DNA from: Myxococcales bacterium
Lineage (GTDB): Bacteria; Myxococcota_A; Polyangia; Polyangiales; Polyangiaceae
Reading direction: 5' to 3'
Assembly: GCA_025355005.1 (NCBI GenBank)
Contig: JANXLV010000222.1
Location: 1-42,478, forward strand
Length of the DNA stretch: 42,478 nucleotides
The position numbers were made by a program, and so were the translations under genes. This document shows positions 7,529 to 15,095 of the stretch, piece after piece (the stretch's first letter is position 1; the number at the start of each line of letters is the position of its first letter). The notes beneath the pieces are model-generated. The model did not search any database. It had not been told where the DNA came from and saw nothing but the letters and a program-made list of their open reading frames with translations.

Positions 7529-8881
7529 ATGGTTCGCACCGCCAGATCGAGCTTTCACGTCGTTCTCCCAGAACCCCGAGCGCCATCGAGAACCTCATGC
7601 TCACGGGCCTCTTCGGCCTCGCCCTCACGGCGTCGTTCTCGTCAGCTGGCTGTGGGCGACGCGGTAAGCGCCGGAGGCATGCTAAGGTCGACCGAACTCG
7701 TGCCCACGCGTCAGAAGCCCGCCAAGACCGAAGCCCTGAAGACCGACGCGGCCGCGAAGCCCAAGGGCCGCCGCAAGGCCGCAGCTCACGCTCCCAAAGA
7801 GGAGCGCGACGAGCAGGACCGTGAGGAAGGCGGCGACGCCACCGACAAGGATCCGAACGATGAACGCGACGACGCAGAGGTAGTGGTCGCCGAGCCCGTG
7901 GAAGCGGAGCTCGTGTCCGACGACGACGAACCCGCGCTCGCAGAAGATGCCGAGCCCGAGCACGACAGCGACGACGACGCGAAGCCTCCGCGCTCACGTG
8001 CCCCGCTCTCCAGCGAGACCGGGATGGAGCGGATGGACCCGATGTCCGCGTACCTCCGCGAGGTGCAGCGACACAAGCTGCTCACGCCGGAAGAGACGCA
8101 GGAGCTGGCCGTCCGCTTCCTCCAGACGCAAGACGCGAAGGCCGCCGCGCGGCTGGTCACGGCGAACCTGCGCCTGGTCGTGAAGATCGCGTACGAGTAC
8201 CGCCGCGCCTACAAGAACATCATGGACCTGGTGCAGGAGGGCAACATCGGCCTCATGCAGGCCGTGAAGCGCTACGATCCGTATCGCGGCGTGAAGCTCT
8301 CCTCCTACGCGGCGTGGTGGATCCGCGCATACATCCTGCGGTTCATTCTGAACAACTGGCGCCTCGTGAAGCTTGGCACCACACAGGCTCAGCGGAAGCT
8401 CTTCTTCAACCTGAAGAAGGCGCGCGCAGAGCTGGCCGCCATGGGCATGGACCCGAGCGACGCAGAGGTCGCGAAGCGACTCAACGTGCCCGAAACCGAC
8501 GTGTCCGAGATGGAGGTGCGCCTCCAGGCCAGCGAGAAATCGCTCGATGCTCCCGTGGGCGACGCGGACGGTCGCTCGATCACGCGCGTGGATATGATGC
8601 CGTTCGCCGGCGCCGGCCCCGAGGCGATGATGGCGGACGGTGAGCTGCAGGCGCTCCTCCGCGAGAAGCTCGACGTGTTCCGCGGCACGCTCGCCGGCAA
8701 GGAGAAGGAGCTCGCGATCTTCGACGAGCGCCTGGTCGCAGACGATCCGCTCACGCTGCAGGAGCTCGGTGAGCGCTTCAAGATCTCGCGTGAGCGCGTC
8801 CGCCAGCTGGAGCAGCGCCTGCAGGGCAAGCTGCGCGACTTCTTGAAGCGAGAGATGGGCGACGCGACGGAGCTGGCGTAG
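7529..8881 (+). CDS. RpoH-family (sigma-32-like) sigma factor with acidic N-terminal extension
   Basis: An alternative sigma factor directing RNA polymerase to stress-type promoters. In the 450-residue reading, region 2 spans about 171-280 (MSAYLREVQRHKLL through AAWWIRAYILRFIL). A near-exact RpoH box, QRKLFFNLKK, is at 289-298, and region 4 with its helix-turn-helix (TLQELGERFKISRERVRQLE) is near 405-435. The RpoH box separates it from RpoD. Residues about 60-165 are an added Lys- then Asp/Glu-rich segment absent from E. coli RpoH (284 residues). The true start is uncertain: ATG 7529, or the internal ATG at 7679 giving 400 residues, since residues 1-50 look unlike the rest. Myxobacteria have several RpoH-like paralogues (SigB, SigC); which this resembles cannot be told. 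rsmI follows 4 bp later. Confidence 0.9.
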   Translation: MVRTARSSFHVVLPEPRAPSRTSCSRASSASPSRRRSRQLAVGDAVSAGGMLRSTELVPTRQKPAKTEALKTDAAAKPKGRRKAAAHAPKEERDEQDREEGGDATDKDPNDERDDAEVVVAEPVEAELVSDDDEPALAEDAEPEHDSDDDAKPPRSRAPLSSETGMERMDPMSAYLREVQRHKLLTPEETQELAVRFLQTQDAKAAARLVTANLRLVVKIAYEYRRAYKNIMDLVQEGNIGLMQAVKRYDPYRGVKLSSYAAWWIRAYILRFILNNWRLVKLGTTQAQRKLFFNLKKARAELAAMGMDPSDAEVAKRLNVPETDVSEMEVRLQASEKSLDAPVGDADGRSITRVDMMPFAGAGPEAMMADGELQALLREKLDVFRGTLAGKEKELAIFDERLVADDPLTLQELGERFKISRERVRQLEQRLQGKLRDFLKREMGDATELA

Positions 8882-8885
8882 CCAG

Positions 8886-9755
8886 ATGGCAGGTAGCCGC
8901 GCCGGCGCCGGAGGTCGGGGAACGCTCTACGTCGTGGCCACACCGATTGGCAATCTGGGCGACATCACGCTTCGTGCGATCGAGACGCTGCGCGCGGTGG
9001 ATCTGGTCGCAGCGGAGGACACGCGACGCACGCGGGGCCTGCTCACGCACCTCGAGATCTCGAAGCCACTCGTGCCCGCGCACGCGCACTCCACCGAGCG
9101 TGAGCTCTGCACCGTGACGGAAGCCCTGGAAGAAGGTAAGGCCGTCGCGCTGGTGACGGATGCGGGCACGCCCGCCGTGAGCGATCCGGGCGGCGTGCTC
9201 GTGGCGCGTGCGATCGCCATCGGCGCGCTCGTGATCCCCATCCCTGGCGCGAGCGCCGTGCTCTCGGCACTCGTCGGGAGCGGACTCTCCACGGACGCCG
9301 GCTTCCGCTTCTTCGGCTTCATCTCGCGCGACGGCCTCTCGCGCGCAGAGGTGCTCGGGCACATCGCCGCCACGCGCGAGCCTTGCGTGCTCTACGAGTC
9401 TCCCAATCGCGTGCAGTCTACACTCACCGAGCTCGCCCGTGCGCAGCCCGCACGTCAGGTCGCGGTCGCGCGCGAGCTCACCAAGCTGCACGAGGAGTTC
9501 GTGCGCGGCACGCTGTCGGAGATCGCGGCGGAGGATCGCGAGTGGAAGGGCGAGGTCGTTGTCGTTCTCGGAGAGATGGAGGCCGCCGCGGAGAGCGTGG
9601 TGGACGAGGTCCTGCTCAACGCGCGCATCGACGCGGAGCTCGCGCAGGGCACGCATGCAAAGTCGGCAGCGGAGCGCATCGCGGCGTGGAGCGGCCTGCC
9701 AAAACGAGCAATCTACGAACGAATCATCCGGCGCAAGCAGGAGACGGAAGATTAG
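8886..9755 (+). CDS. rsmI: 16S rRNA (cytidine-1402-2'-O)-methyltransferase
   Basis: A 289-residue member of the tetrapyrrole-methylase-fold family that uses SAM to 2'-O-methylate C1402 in the ribosomal decoding centre. The N-terminus has the family signature YVVATPIGNLGDITLRA followed by the AEDTRRTRGLL segment. Further matches are TDAGTPAVSDPGG and IPGASAVLSAL, and the C-terminus (about 255-289) ends in the Lys/Arg-rich region typical of RsmI. The ATG lies 4 bp after the sigma factor stop, so the two genes are almost certainly co-transcribed. Its stop is 12 bp from the stop of the convergent - strand gene. Confidence 0.93.
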   Translation: MAGSRAGAGGRGTLYVVATPIGNLGDITLRAIETLRAVDLVAAEDTRRTRGLLTHLEISKPLVPAHAHSTERELCTVTEALEEGKAVALVTDAGTPAVSDPGGVLVARAIAIGALVIPIPGASAVLSALVGSGLSTDAGFRFFGFISRDGLSRAEVLGHIAATREPCVLYESPNRVQSTLTELARAQPARQVAVARELTKLHEEFVRGTLSEIAAEDREWKGEVVVVLGEMEAAAESVVDEVLLNARIDAELAQGTHAKSAAERIAAWSGLPKRAIYERIIRRKQETED

Positions 9756-9767
9756 CTCGGCCTACGT

Positions 9768-10394
9768 TCAACCGGGGCGGACGGAGGCGGCGGGGACCCA
9801 GGCGATCGCGGCGCTGCCTTCCCACACGAGCTCGTAGTTCGTGCCGTCGAAGTTCTTCACCTGGCCGGGGTAGCTCTTTCCGTCGCTCCAGGTGGCGATC
9901 ACGCGCGTGCCTGGCGGCAGCGGCCCGCTGGGTGAAAAGACCGGTTGCGGTGCAGTGGGCGCGTCCCCCGCGGCCTTCGCCGCACGCATGGCCATGGCCG
10001 AGGCGACCTGCGCTTTTTGTAGCGTCGCCATGTCTTCTTCGGTGAGGGTGACCTGCAGCGTCATGATGCGAAGGCCCGCGCCCGTGGGTTGCAGCATTCT
10101 GTTGCCGTACGACTCCACATCGGCGATGAGGCCCGCGCTGTCGCGCATGACCCCGAGCATCGAATCGCGCGACAGTCTGGACGAGAGCACCGTCGCAAGA
10201 CTCGTCAAGATGGAGCGCTTCACGGACTCCACCAGGCCAGCCTCACCGCCGTGCTGCGCGACCGTGTTGGCGAACGCGCCCGGGTCCATCACGTCGATGT
10301 GTGCGCTGCCGAAGGCGTTCGGGTGTAGCTCCACATCCGAATGGTCTCTGACCGCTCCCAGCGGTCCTCCCCATTGAAACCCGAGCTCGCCCAT
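9768..10394 (-). CDS. YdjI/SPFH-like protein with C-terminal Tudor/SH3-like domain
   Basis: About 208 residues from an ATG at 10394; a GTG five codons earlier (10409) is also possible. The first 130 residues resemble the distal part of the SPFH-type YdjI (virion-core-like) family: NAFGSAHIDVMDPGAF, a long helix-forming stretch, then ADVESYGNRMLQPTGAGLRI and a closing TLTEEDM. After a Pro/Ala-rich linker, residues about 160-208 (GTRVIATWSDGKSYPGQVKN, then YELVWEGS) look like a Tudor or Agenet-type SH3 barrel. The usual N-terminal half of YdjI is absent. It is last in a three-gene - strand set. The domain calls are by eye and moderately uncertain; no catalytic residues are evident. Confidence 0.6.
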   Translation of the reverse strand: MGELGFQWGGPLGAVRDHSDVELHPNAFGSAHIDVMDPGAFANTVAQHGGEAGLVESVKRSILTSLATVLSSRLSRDSMLGVMRDSAGLIADVESYGNRMLQPTGAGLRIMTLQVTLTEEDMATLQKAQVASAMAMRAAKAAGDAPTAPQPVFSPSGPLPPGTRVIATWSDGKSYPGQVKNFDGTNYELVWEGSAAIAWVPAASVRPG

Positions 10395-10434
10395 ACATCG
10401 ACGATACACGCGGAATCAGAAACCCGCCGGCCGA

Positions 10435-11079
10435 TCATGCCCCGCGCGTGTAGAACGGCGTACCCAGGCGAAGAAGGCGGGAAATCGCGTCCTCTGCGAG
10501 CACCATCGCGATGAATGGATCGTCCTTCGGGAGGCTCACGAACGCGTCAACCGCGAGCGGACCGTCGAGCTCGAGCCCGAGCACAGGCGTGGTGAGCTGG
10601 TCCGTGCTCGGGAAGTACAGCTGCGCGAGGTACGCCGACTTCACTGCGTGCAGCTGCGGGCAGAGACGCATGAGGCGCGCAGTGAGCCGCGTCAGCTTGG
10701 GATCGGGACCGGGCGACTCGGCGGCGTCGCTCGATGGTGGCGCATCTCGATCGAACGCCGCACCCTCGAACAGCGCATCGAAGTCGCTGAGGAGCGACTG
10801 GAGGTGGTCCGAATCCGGATCGCCGTCGAAGTTGCGCATCGCCCAGACCGCGACGTTGCTGCTCTCGGGAAACTCCCCCTTCTCTTTCACGACCTCGCGC
10901 ACACGAGGAAGGAGCACGAACTGTAGCCACTGCTCCGGCGCCAGGGTCTTCATCCCGAAGGCGCCCATGTCGACGAACTTCTCGTTGGGTGGTCTCTGCG
11001 CGGACCAGCGGCCAAGGCGCACGAGCTCCGCCTCGATCTCGTCGGCCAGCTTTTCCGCACGTTCGTGGAGCTTCGGCAT
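10435..11079 (-). CDS. YqcC-like protein with SseB-like C-terminal region
   Basis: About 214 residues. Residues 5-105 match the YqcC (DUF446) pattern: IEAELVRLGRW, then FGMKTLAPEQWLQFVLLPR, a FPESSNVAVWAM segment and a closing LLSDFDALF. The C-terminal 90 residues (HAVKSAYLAQLYFP, LGLELDG, RLGTPFYTRGA) may correspond to the C-terminal domain of SseB-type proteins, though that match is weak. The ATG at 11077-11079 was chosen because conserved sequence begins there; the open frame upstream to 11418 is an Arg-rich shadow of the neighbouring membrane protein gene. YqcC proteins are small helical cytoplasmic proteins of unclear role, often next to pseudouridine synthase TruC, which is not seen here. 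Confidence 0.75.
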   Translation of the reverse strand: MPKLHERAEKLADEIEAELVRLGRWSAQRPPNEKFVDMGAFGMKTLAPEQWLQFVLLPRVREVVKEKGEFPESSNVAVWAMRNFDGDPDSDHLQSLLSDFDALFEGAAFDRDAPPSSDAAESPGPDPKLTRLTARLMRLCPQLHAVKSAYLAQLYFPSTDQLTTPVLGLELDGPLAVDAFVSLPKDDPFIAMVLAEDAISRLLRLGTPFYTRGA

Positions 11080-11126
11080 TCCAGGTGACCCTACCTCCAC
11101 TGCGTGGGCGCGCAAGACTTCGCGGG

Positions 11127-11513
11127 TCAGTCGGCGAACGAGCGCGTCATCTCGTCGAGCTCGGCGCGGTCGAGCCCCTTCTCCTTCGCGAGCCCATCGA
11201 GCCATGCGTTGCGACGCGCGCGGATCCATAGACCGGAGAGGCGCGGGCCGGCGACGAGCATGGGGATGAGCCCCAGCGTGAGGCTGGCGATGGCGATCAT
11301 CTTGAGCGGGATCGGAAGTCCACGGGCCTCGTAGTAGTCCCAGAAGAACTGGTAGAGACCGCCGGCGATCGCGAGCCCGACGAACAGCGAGCCGACGGCA
11401 AAAACACCACGTACCCACCGCGTCCGCTTCGCCATCGTGGCGATCGCTGCGTGCTCCTGATCCGGCGGCTCATCCGGTGGCGGCACGTTCTCGCGGTAGG
11501 GAATTTGCGTCAC
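11127..11513 (-). CDS. Small two-helix membrane protein of unknown function
   Basis: 128 residues from a GTG start at 11513; an ATG at 11435 (MAKRTRWVRG) is an alternative. The N-terminus is Pro/Glu-rich. Two hydrophobic segments follow, near residues 35-57 (GVFAVGSLFVGLAIAGGLY) and 70-90 (KMIAIASLTLGLIPMLVAGP), then a charged tail with KEKGLDRAELDEMTRSF. Positive charges flank the first helix on its N-terminal side, suggesting the N-terminus is cytoplasmic. I do not recognise the family. It is the first gene of a run of three on this strand (47 bp and 40 bp gaps). Confidence 0.65.
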   Translation of the reverse strand: MTQIPYRENVPPPDEPPDQEHAAIATMAKRTRWVRGVFAVGSLFVGLAIAGGLYQFFWDYYEARGLPIPLKMIAIASLTLGLIPMLVAGPRLSGLWIRARRNAWLDGLAKEKGLDRAELDEMTRSFAD

Positions 11514-11615
11514 CTCCCCAGTATACGCTTGGAGGTTTCAGAACGCTTCCTGAGGTGATCTCGGCCGTGGCTCACGCCCCATCTGGCGCAGGTAGTACGC
11601 GCAACCAACGGGCTT

Positions 11616-12461
11616 TCAGAGATCGCTGCGCAGGTAGATGAGCACGTTGTCCACGTTCATGGCGAAGGCGCCCATGGGTCCGTTCGTGATGGGACCGATG
11701 ACGAGCTTCTGCTCCTTCACGGACTGCCAGGACACGGGCGTGGGCAAGACCGCGACGTCGAGCGTATTCATCCGGACGTTGAGGCGGCCTTCGGCTCCGG
11801 CCTCGGTCGGGTGGTTCTTGATCGAGAGCGCGAACGTCGTCCACTGTCCAACGACGAGCGGCGCGGAGGCCTGCATGATCGCCCCCGTGTTGCCCGCCAC
11901 CACCCATGTCCCCGTGGCGCGCTGGACCACGAAGAGGAAGTCGTTGCCGTACGCGATCGACACGATGGGGACGCTCCCGGAGACGCCGGCGTCCTGGGGG
12001 AAGTAGTCCGCGGAGATGCGCACGTCGAACTGGACCGTCATGTCCGCCGGCATGTCGTGCAGGCTCTTTTGCAAGAAGCCGGAGGCCGCCAAGGAGTCGT
12101 CGATCAGGGTCGGGATGCTCAGCGCAACGGACTGCGGCTTCGACCGGAACGCGCTCGTATCCGCGGCGATCGTGCCGCCGCCAGAGGCGCCGATGTCGGG
12201 CGTGCGATTGCTGTTGTCCCAGTACTTCACGATCGGAAGGTGATCGAAGTCGTCGCAGAAGCTCGGCGCAGGCGTGACGGAATCGCAGAACGTCGGGGCA
12301 GCTACGAACGCATCGGCCGTGGTGTCGGCGTCCACGCCGCCGTCTGCGTCACCTCCATCGACCTCCAATCCCGAGGAATTGATGCCAAGCACGCCGCGAC
12401 ATGCGGAGATCGCGAACAGCGTCCCAGCGGCAGCGAGCGAGAAAAGACGTGAGCGGCTCAC
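11616..12461 (-). CDS. Predicted lipoprotein with jelly-roll (LamG/concanavalin-like) domain
   Basis: About 281 residues. The start is a GTG at 12459-12461 overlapping the stop of the ABC exporter gene as GTGA, indicating translational coupling. The signal sequence SRSRLFSLAAAGTLFAISAC ends in a lipobox cysteine at about residue 21. It is followed by an Asp/Gly-rich tether (GGDADGGVDADTTADA). The mature part begins with SFCDDFDHLP and contains alternating beta-strand patterns (QFDVRISADYF, LFVVQRATGTWVV, TFALSIKNH, NVDNVLIYL). These resemble the concanavalin-like lectin/glucanase fold seen in many surface proteins. A role in binding carbohydrate is only a guess. The longer frame upstream to 12761 is a shadow of the exporter gene. 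Confidence 0.75.
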   Translation of the reverse strand: MSRSRLFSLAAAGTLFAISACRGVLGINSSGLEVDGGDADGGVDADTTADAFVAAPTFCDSVTPAPSFCDDFDHLPIVKYWDNSNRTPDIGASGGGTIAADTSAFRSKPQSVALSIPTLIDDSLAASGFLQKSLHDMPADMTVQFDVRISADYFPQDAGVSGSVPIVSIAYGNDFLFVVQRATGTWVVAGNTGAIMQASAPLVVGQWTTFALSIKNHPTEAGAEGRLNVRMNTLDVAVLPTPVSWQSVKEQKLVIGPITNGPMGAFAMNVDNVLIYLRSDL

Positions 12462-14386
12462 TGGTATCCCCTCGCCTGCATCTCGTAGAGCCGCGCGTAC
12501 GTCTTGTGCGCAAGGACCAGCTCTGCGTGCGTGCCGTCCTCGACCACGTGACCATTCTCCAGCACCAGGATGCGATCCGCCATGCGCACCGTGGGGAAGC
12601 GGTGCGAGATGATGAAGGTCGTCTTGCCTTTCGAGAGCTCGCGGAAGCGCTCGAACACGGCGTACTCGGCCTCTGCGTCCAGCGCTGCGGTGGGCTCGTC
12701 GAGCACGAGAATGTCCGCCTCCTCGCGCATGAACCCACGCGAGAGCGCGATCTTCTGCCATTGCCCGCCAGAGAGCTCCACTCCATCCTGGAACCAGCGA
12801 CCAAGCGCCGTGTCCATGCCGGACGCGAGACCGCTCACCACGGGCTCGGCGCCCCCACGCGTGACCGCACGCTCGAGCCGCGTCTGGTCCTCCATGTTGG
12901 TGACGCTACCCACCCCAACGTTCTCGCGCACACGCAGCTGGTACTGATTGAAGTCCTGGAACACGACGCCGAAGCGCAAGCGCAGCTTCTCCTCGTCCCA
13001 CTCGCGAAGGTCGCGCCCATCGAGCAAGATCCGCCCGCTCGTGGGCTCGTACAGCCGCGTCAGCAACTTCACGAGAGTGGTCTTGCCAGCCCCGTTCTGC
13101 CCCACGAGAGCCACGGACTGCCCCTGAGGGATCGAGACGCTGACATCCTCGAGCACGAACTTCCCAGCCCCGGGATAAGTAAAAGACACATGATCGAGAA
13201 CGATCCCAGTCGAGGTCGAGGTCGAGGTCGAGGTCGAAGTCGAGGTCGGCGTCGAGGTCGAGGTCGAGGTCGAAGTCGCGACCTTCCGCTCTTCTTGCGT
13301 CTCCCCCTCCGTCGACTGATCGAGAAACGCGAACAGGTTCGACATGTAGAGGTTGTGCTCGTACATGCTCCCGATCCCGCTGAGTATCGACTGGAACGCC
13401 TGCTGGCCGCTGCGGAACGCGAGCACGTACATGGTCATGCTGCCGAGCGTCAGCTTCGAGAGCGCGGTCAGCACCGCCATGAATGCATACGCGCCGTAGA
13501 AGGAGAGCGTCGCGATCATGGAGAGCAGGTGCCCGTAGATCGTCCGGCGGATGGCGAGCTTCGTGTCCTCCTTGTGGAACTTCTCGGCGAGCTCCTTGTA
13601 GCGACCCAGGAACAGCGAGCCCAGGCCGAAGAGCTTCACCTCCTTCGCGTGCTCGTCGTTCGCGAGGACGTACTCGTAGTAGATGAGGCGGCGAGCGTCG
13701 GGCGAGCGCCAGTTGCGCAGGCGGAAGGCCGTCTTGGAGAAGCGCATCTCCGCGATCGTCGCCGGGATCGTCGCGACCATCAGCACCACGACGATCAGCC
13801 CAGAAAAGCGCACGAGCAACGCGCCGTAGCCGATCAGTGTGAGCACGGATTGCACGAGCGAGAAGCTCTCGCGCACGAGTGACAGCGGCCGAGAGCTTGC
13901 CTCGCGTCGCGCCTTGGACATCTTGTCGTAGAACTCGGAGTCCTCGAAATGCGAGAGCGAGAGCTTCGTCGCGCGCTCCAGGATTTCCACGTTGATGTCG
14001 GTCCCCAGACGCGAGCCGAGCGTGCTGGTCGTGAGGGAGAGAGAGCGCGTGTTCGTCGCCGAGAAGGCCACCAGCGCGAGCTCGATCAGAACCCAGTGCA
14101 GCGCGACGTCCTTGTCGTGCGCGACCACCGCGTCGACGATGCGCTTGCCCGCCCAGGCGATGAGCGGCGGGATCATCGCGCCGGTGAGCGTCAGCGTCGC
14201 GAGCGCGACCGTCAGCTTCGGTGAGGAGCGCCACACCATGCCCAGCGTTCGCCGCGTGTAGCGGAACGACTCGACCAGGCCCTTCACGAACGACCGCTTC
14301 GGCGGCTCGGGCGCCGGTGCTCCGTGGCCGTGCGGGCTCGCCGTCTTGCCGGTGGCCTTTGCCTTCTTGTTAGATCGTGTCGCCAA
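12458..14386 (-). CDS. ABC exporter (fused permease-ATPase) with Ser-Thr repeat linker
   Basis: 642 residues from a TTG start at 14384-14386, which overlaps the preceding gene by 17 bp. There is no strong ribosome-binding site and the next Met is at residue 50. The transmembrane domain spans about 50-345. Residues about 370-393 are an almost perfect Ser-Thr repeat, encoded by a hexamer array, joining it to the nucleotide-binding domain. That domain has Walker A GQNGAGKT (about 429-436), signature LSGGQWQKIALSRG and Walker B ILVLDEPTAALD with the catalytic Glu present. The architecture resembles homodimeric exporters of peptides or lipids. Substrate unknown; the flanking thiol-redox and surface lipoproteins hint at an envelope substrate. 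Confidence 0.88.
   Translation of the reverse strand: MATRSNKKAKATGKTASPHGHGAPAPEPPKRSFVKGLVESFRYTRRTLGMVWRSSPKLTVALATLTLTGAMIPPLIAWAGKRIVDAVVAHDKDVALHWVLIELALVAFSATNTRSLSLTTSTLGSRLGTDINVEILERATKLSLSHFEDSEFYDKMSKARREASSRPLSLVRESFSLVQSVLTLIGYGALLVRFSGLIVVVLMVATIPATIAEMRFSKTAFRLRNWRSPDARRLIYYEYVLANDEHAKEVKLFGLGSLFLGRYKELAEKFHKEDTKLAIRRTIYGHLLSMIATLSFYGAYAFMAVLTALSKLTLGSMTMYVLAFRSGQQAFQSILSGIGSMYEHNLYMSNLFAFLDQSTEGETQEERKVATSTSTSTSTPTSTSTSTSTSTSTGIVLDHVSFTYPGAGKFVLEDVSVSIPQGQSVALVGQNGAGKTTLVKLLTRLYEPTSGRILLDGRDLREWDEEKLRLRFGVVFQDFNQYQLRVRENVGVGSVTNMEDQTRLERAVTRGGAEPVVSGLASGMDTALGRWFQDGVELSGGQWQKIALSRGFMREEADILVLDEPTAALDAEAEYAVFERFRELSKGKTTFIISHRFPTVRMADRILVLENGHVVEDGTHAELVLAHKTYARLYEMQARGYQ
13209..13280. 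repeat. Hexanucleotide array B, in frame inside an ABC exporter gene
   Basis: Twelve 6-bp units (GTCGAG on the + strand, with variants GTCGAA, GTCGGC and GTCGCG). The coding strand reads TCGACC-type units that translate as Ser-Thr, with one Pro-Thr. Because each unit is two codons, gain or loss never shifts the frame; it only changes linker length. The unit is the reverse complement family of the arrays at 55-165 and 17578-17625. No left or right module is seen beside this one. Confidence 0.95.
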
Positions 14387-15095
14387 GTGCCGCTTGTATC
14401 TTCGGGGCGGAGAAGCCCACCATGATTTTTCCGCCGACGTCGATCACGGGAATGCTCCCGCCCGACAGCCCGGCCTTCGCGAGCTTGGCGCGCATCTCGC
14501 GGTCCGCGCCCGAGTCCTTCTCGATGTCCTTCTCGACGAACTTCACGTGCTTGCCCGTGAGCCATTTCGCGGCCTCGTGGCACGCGCCACACCACTCCGC
14601 GCCGTAGATGATCACGTGCGGCTGACCGGTCGCGGCGAGCGCGCCGAGACTGATGCCGCCATCACCCTGCGCTCCCTGTCCGTTCCCGCCGTTCGACGCG
14701 AGCGTGGGGCCCACCGCCTTGCGCCGCTCCACGATGTAGGTCTCGAAGTCCGAGCGCGGCGCCTGCGCCACGGCATACGAACCATCCGCGTTCTTCGTCG
14801 TGAGGTCCGCGAGGTACATCATGTCCTCCGACGGCGTGTGCGCAGGGTCCATCACGCGGACCTTCTGTGCTTGGGCAGGAGGCACCTCCGCGACGGTGTC
14901 GACGACGTGCGGGTTCCCCTTCTCGTCGACGTACGTGAAGCTCAGCCCTTTTGCATCATCGCGGACGGCGGGCAGCTCTTTCTGGCTCTGCTCCGCTGCG
15001 ATCTGCGCCGGGTCCTTCTTGCAGCCCGCGAGCGTCGTCGATGAGAGCGCGAGAATACAGCCAAAAACAGCCGCGATACGGCGGTGGGCGGTCAT
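14370..15095 (-). CDS. Thioredoxin/glutaredoxin-fold lipoprotein
   Basis: 241 residues from the ATG at 15093-15095, chosen because it overlaps the ABC-F stop as ATGA and leaves a clean signal peptide. A further upstream ATG at 15119 would add eight residues. The lipobox is LAGC with C25. Residues about 155-241 form a glutaredoxin-like domain: VIIYGAEWCGACHEA with the redox pair C169 and C172, and the cis-proline loop SIPVIDV (P216). Residues 50-125 are an additional periplasmic region of unknown fold. It is probably tethered to a membrane in the periplasm, where it could reduce or oxidise cysteine proteins. Its stop overlaps the start of the ABC exporter gene by 17 bp. Confidence 0.85.
   Translation of the reverse strand: MTAHRRIAAVFGCILALSSTTLAGCKKDPAQIAAEQSQKELPAVRDDAKGLSFTYVDEKGNPHVVDTVAEVPPAQAQKVRVMDPAHTPSEDMMYLADLTTKNADGSYAVAQAPRSDFETYIVERRKAVGPTLASNGGNGQGAQGDGGISLGALAATGQPHVIIYGAEWCGACHEAAKWLTGKHVKFVEKDIEKDSGADREMRAKLAKAGLSGGSIPVIDVGGKIMVGFSAPKIQAALGDTI

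Noticed and set aside
11080..11418. N-terminal extension of the YqcC-like frame
   Set aside because: Arg-rich shadow of the two-helix membrane protein gene; the YqcC match begins at the 11079 ATG.
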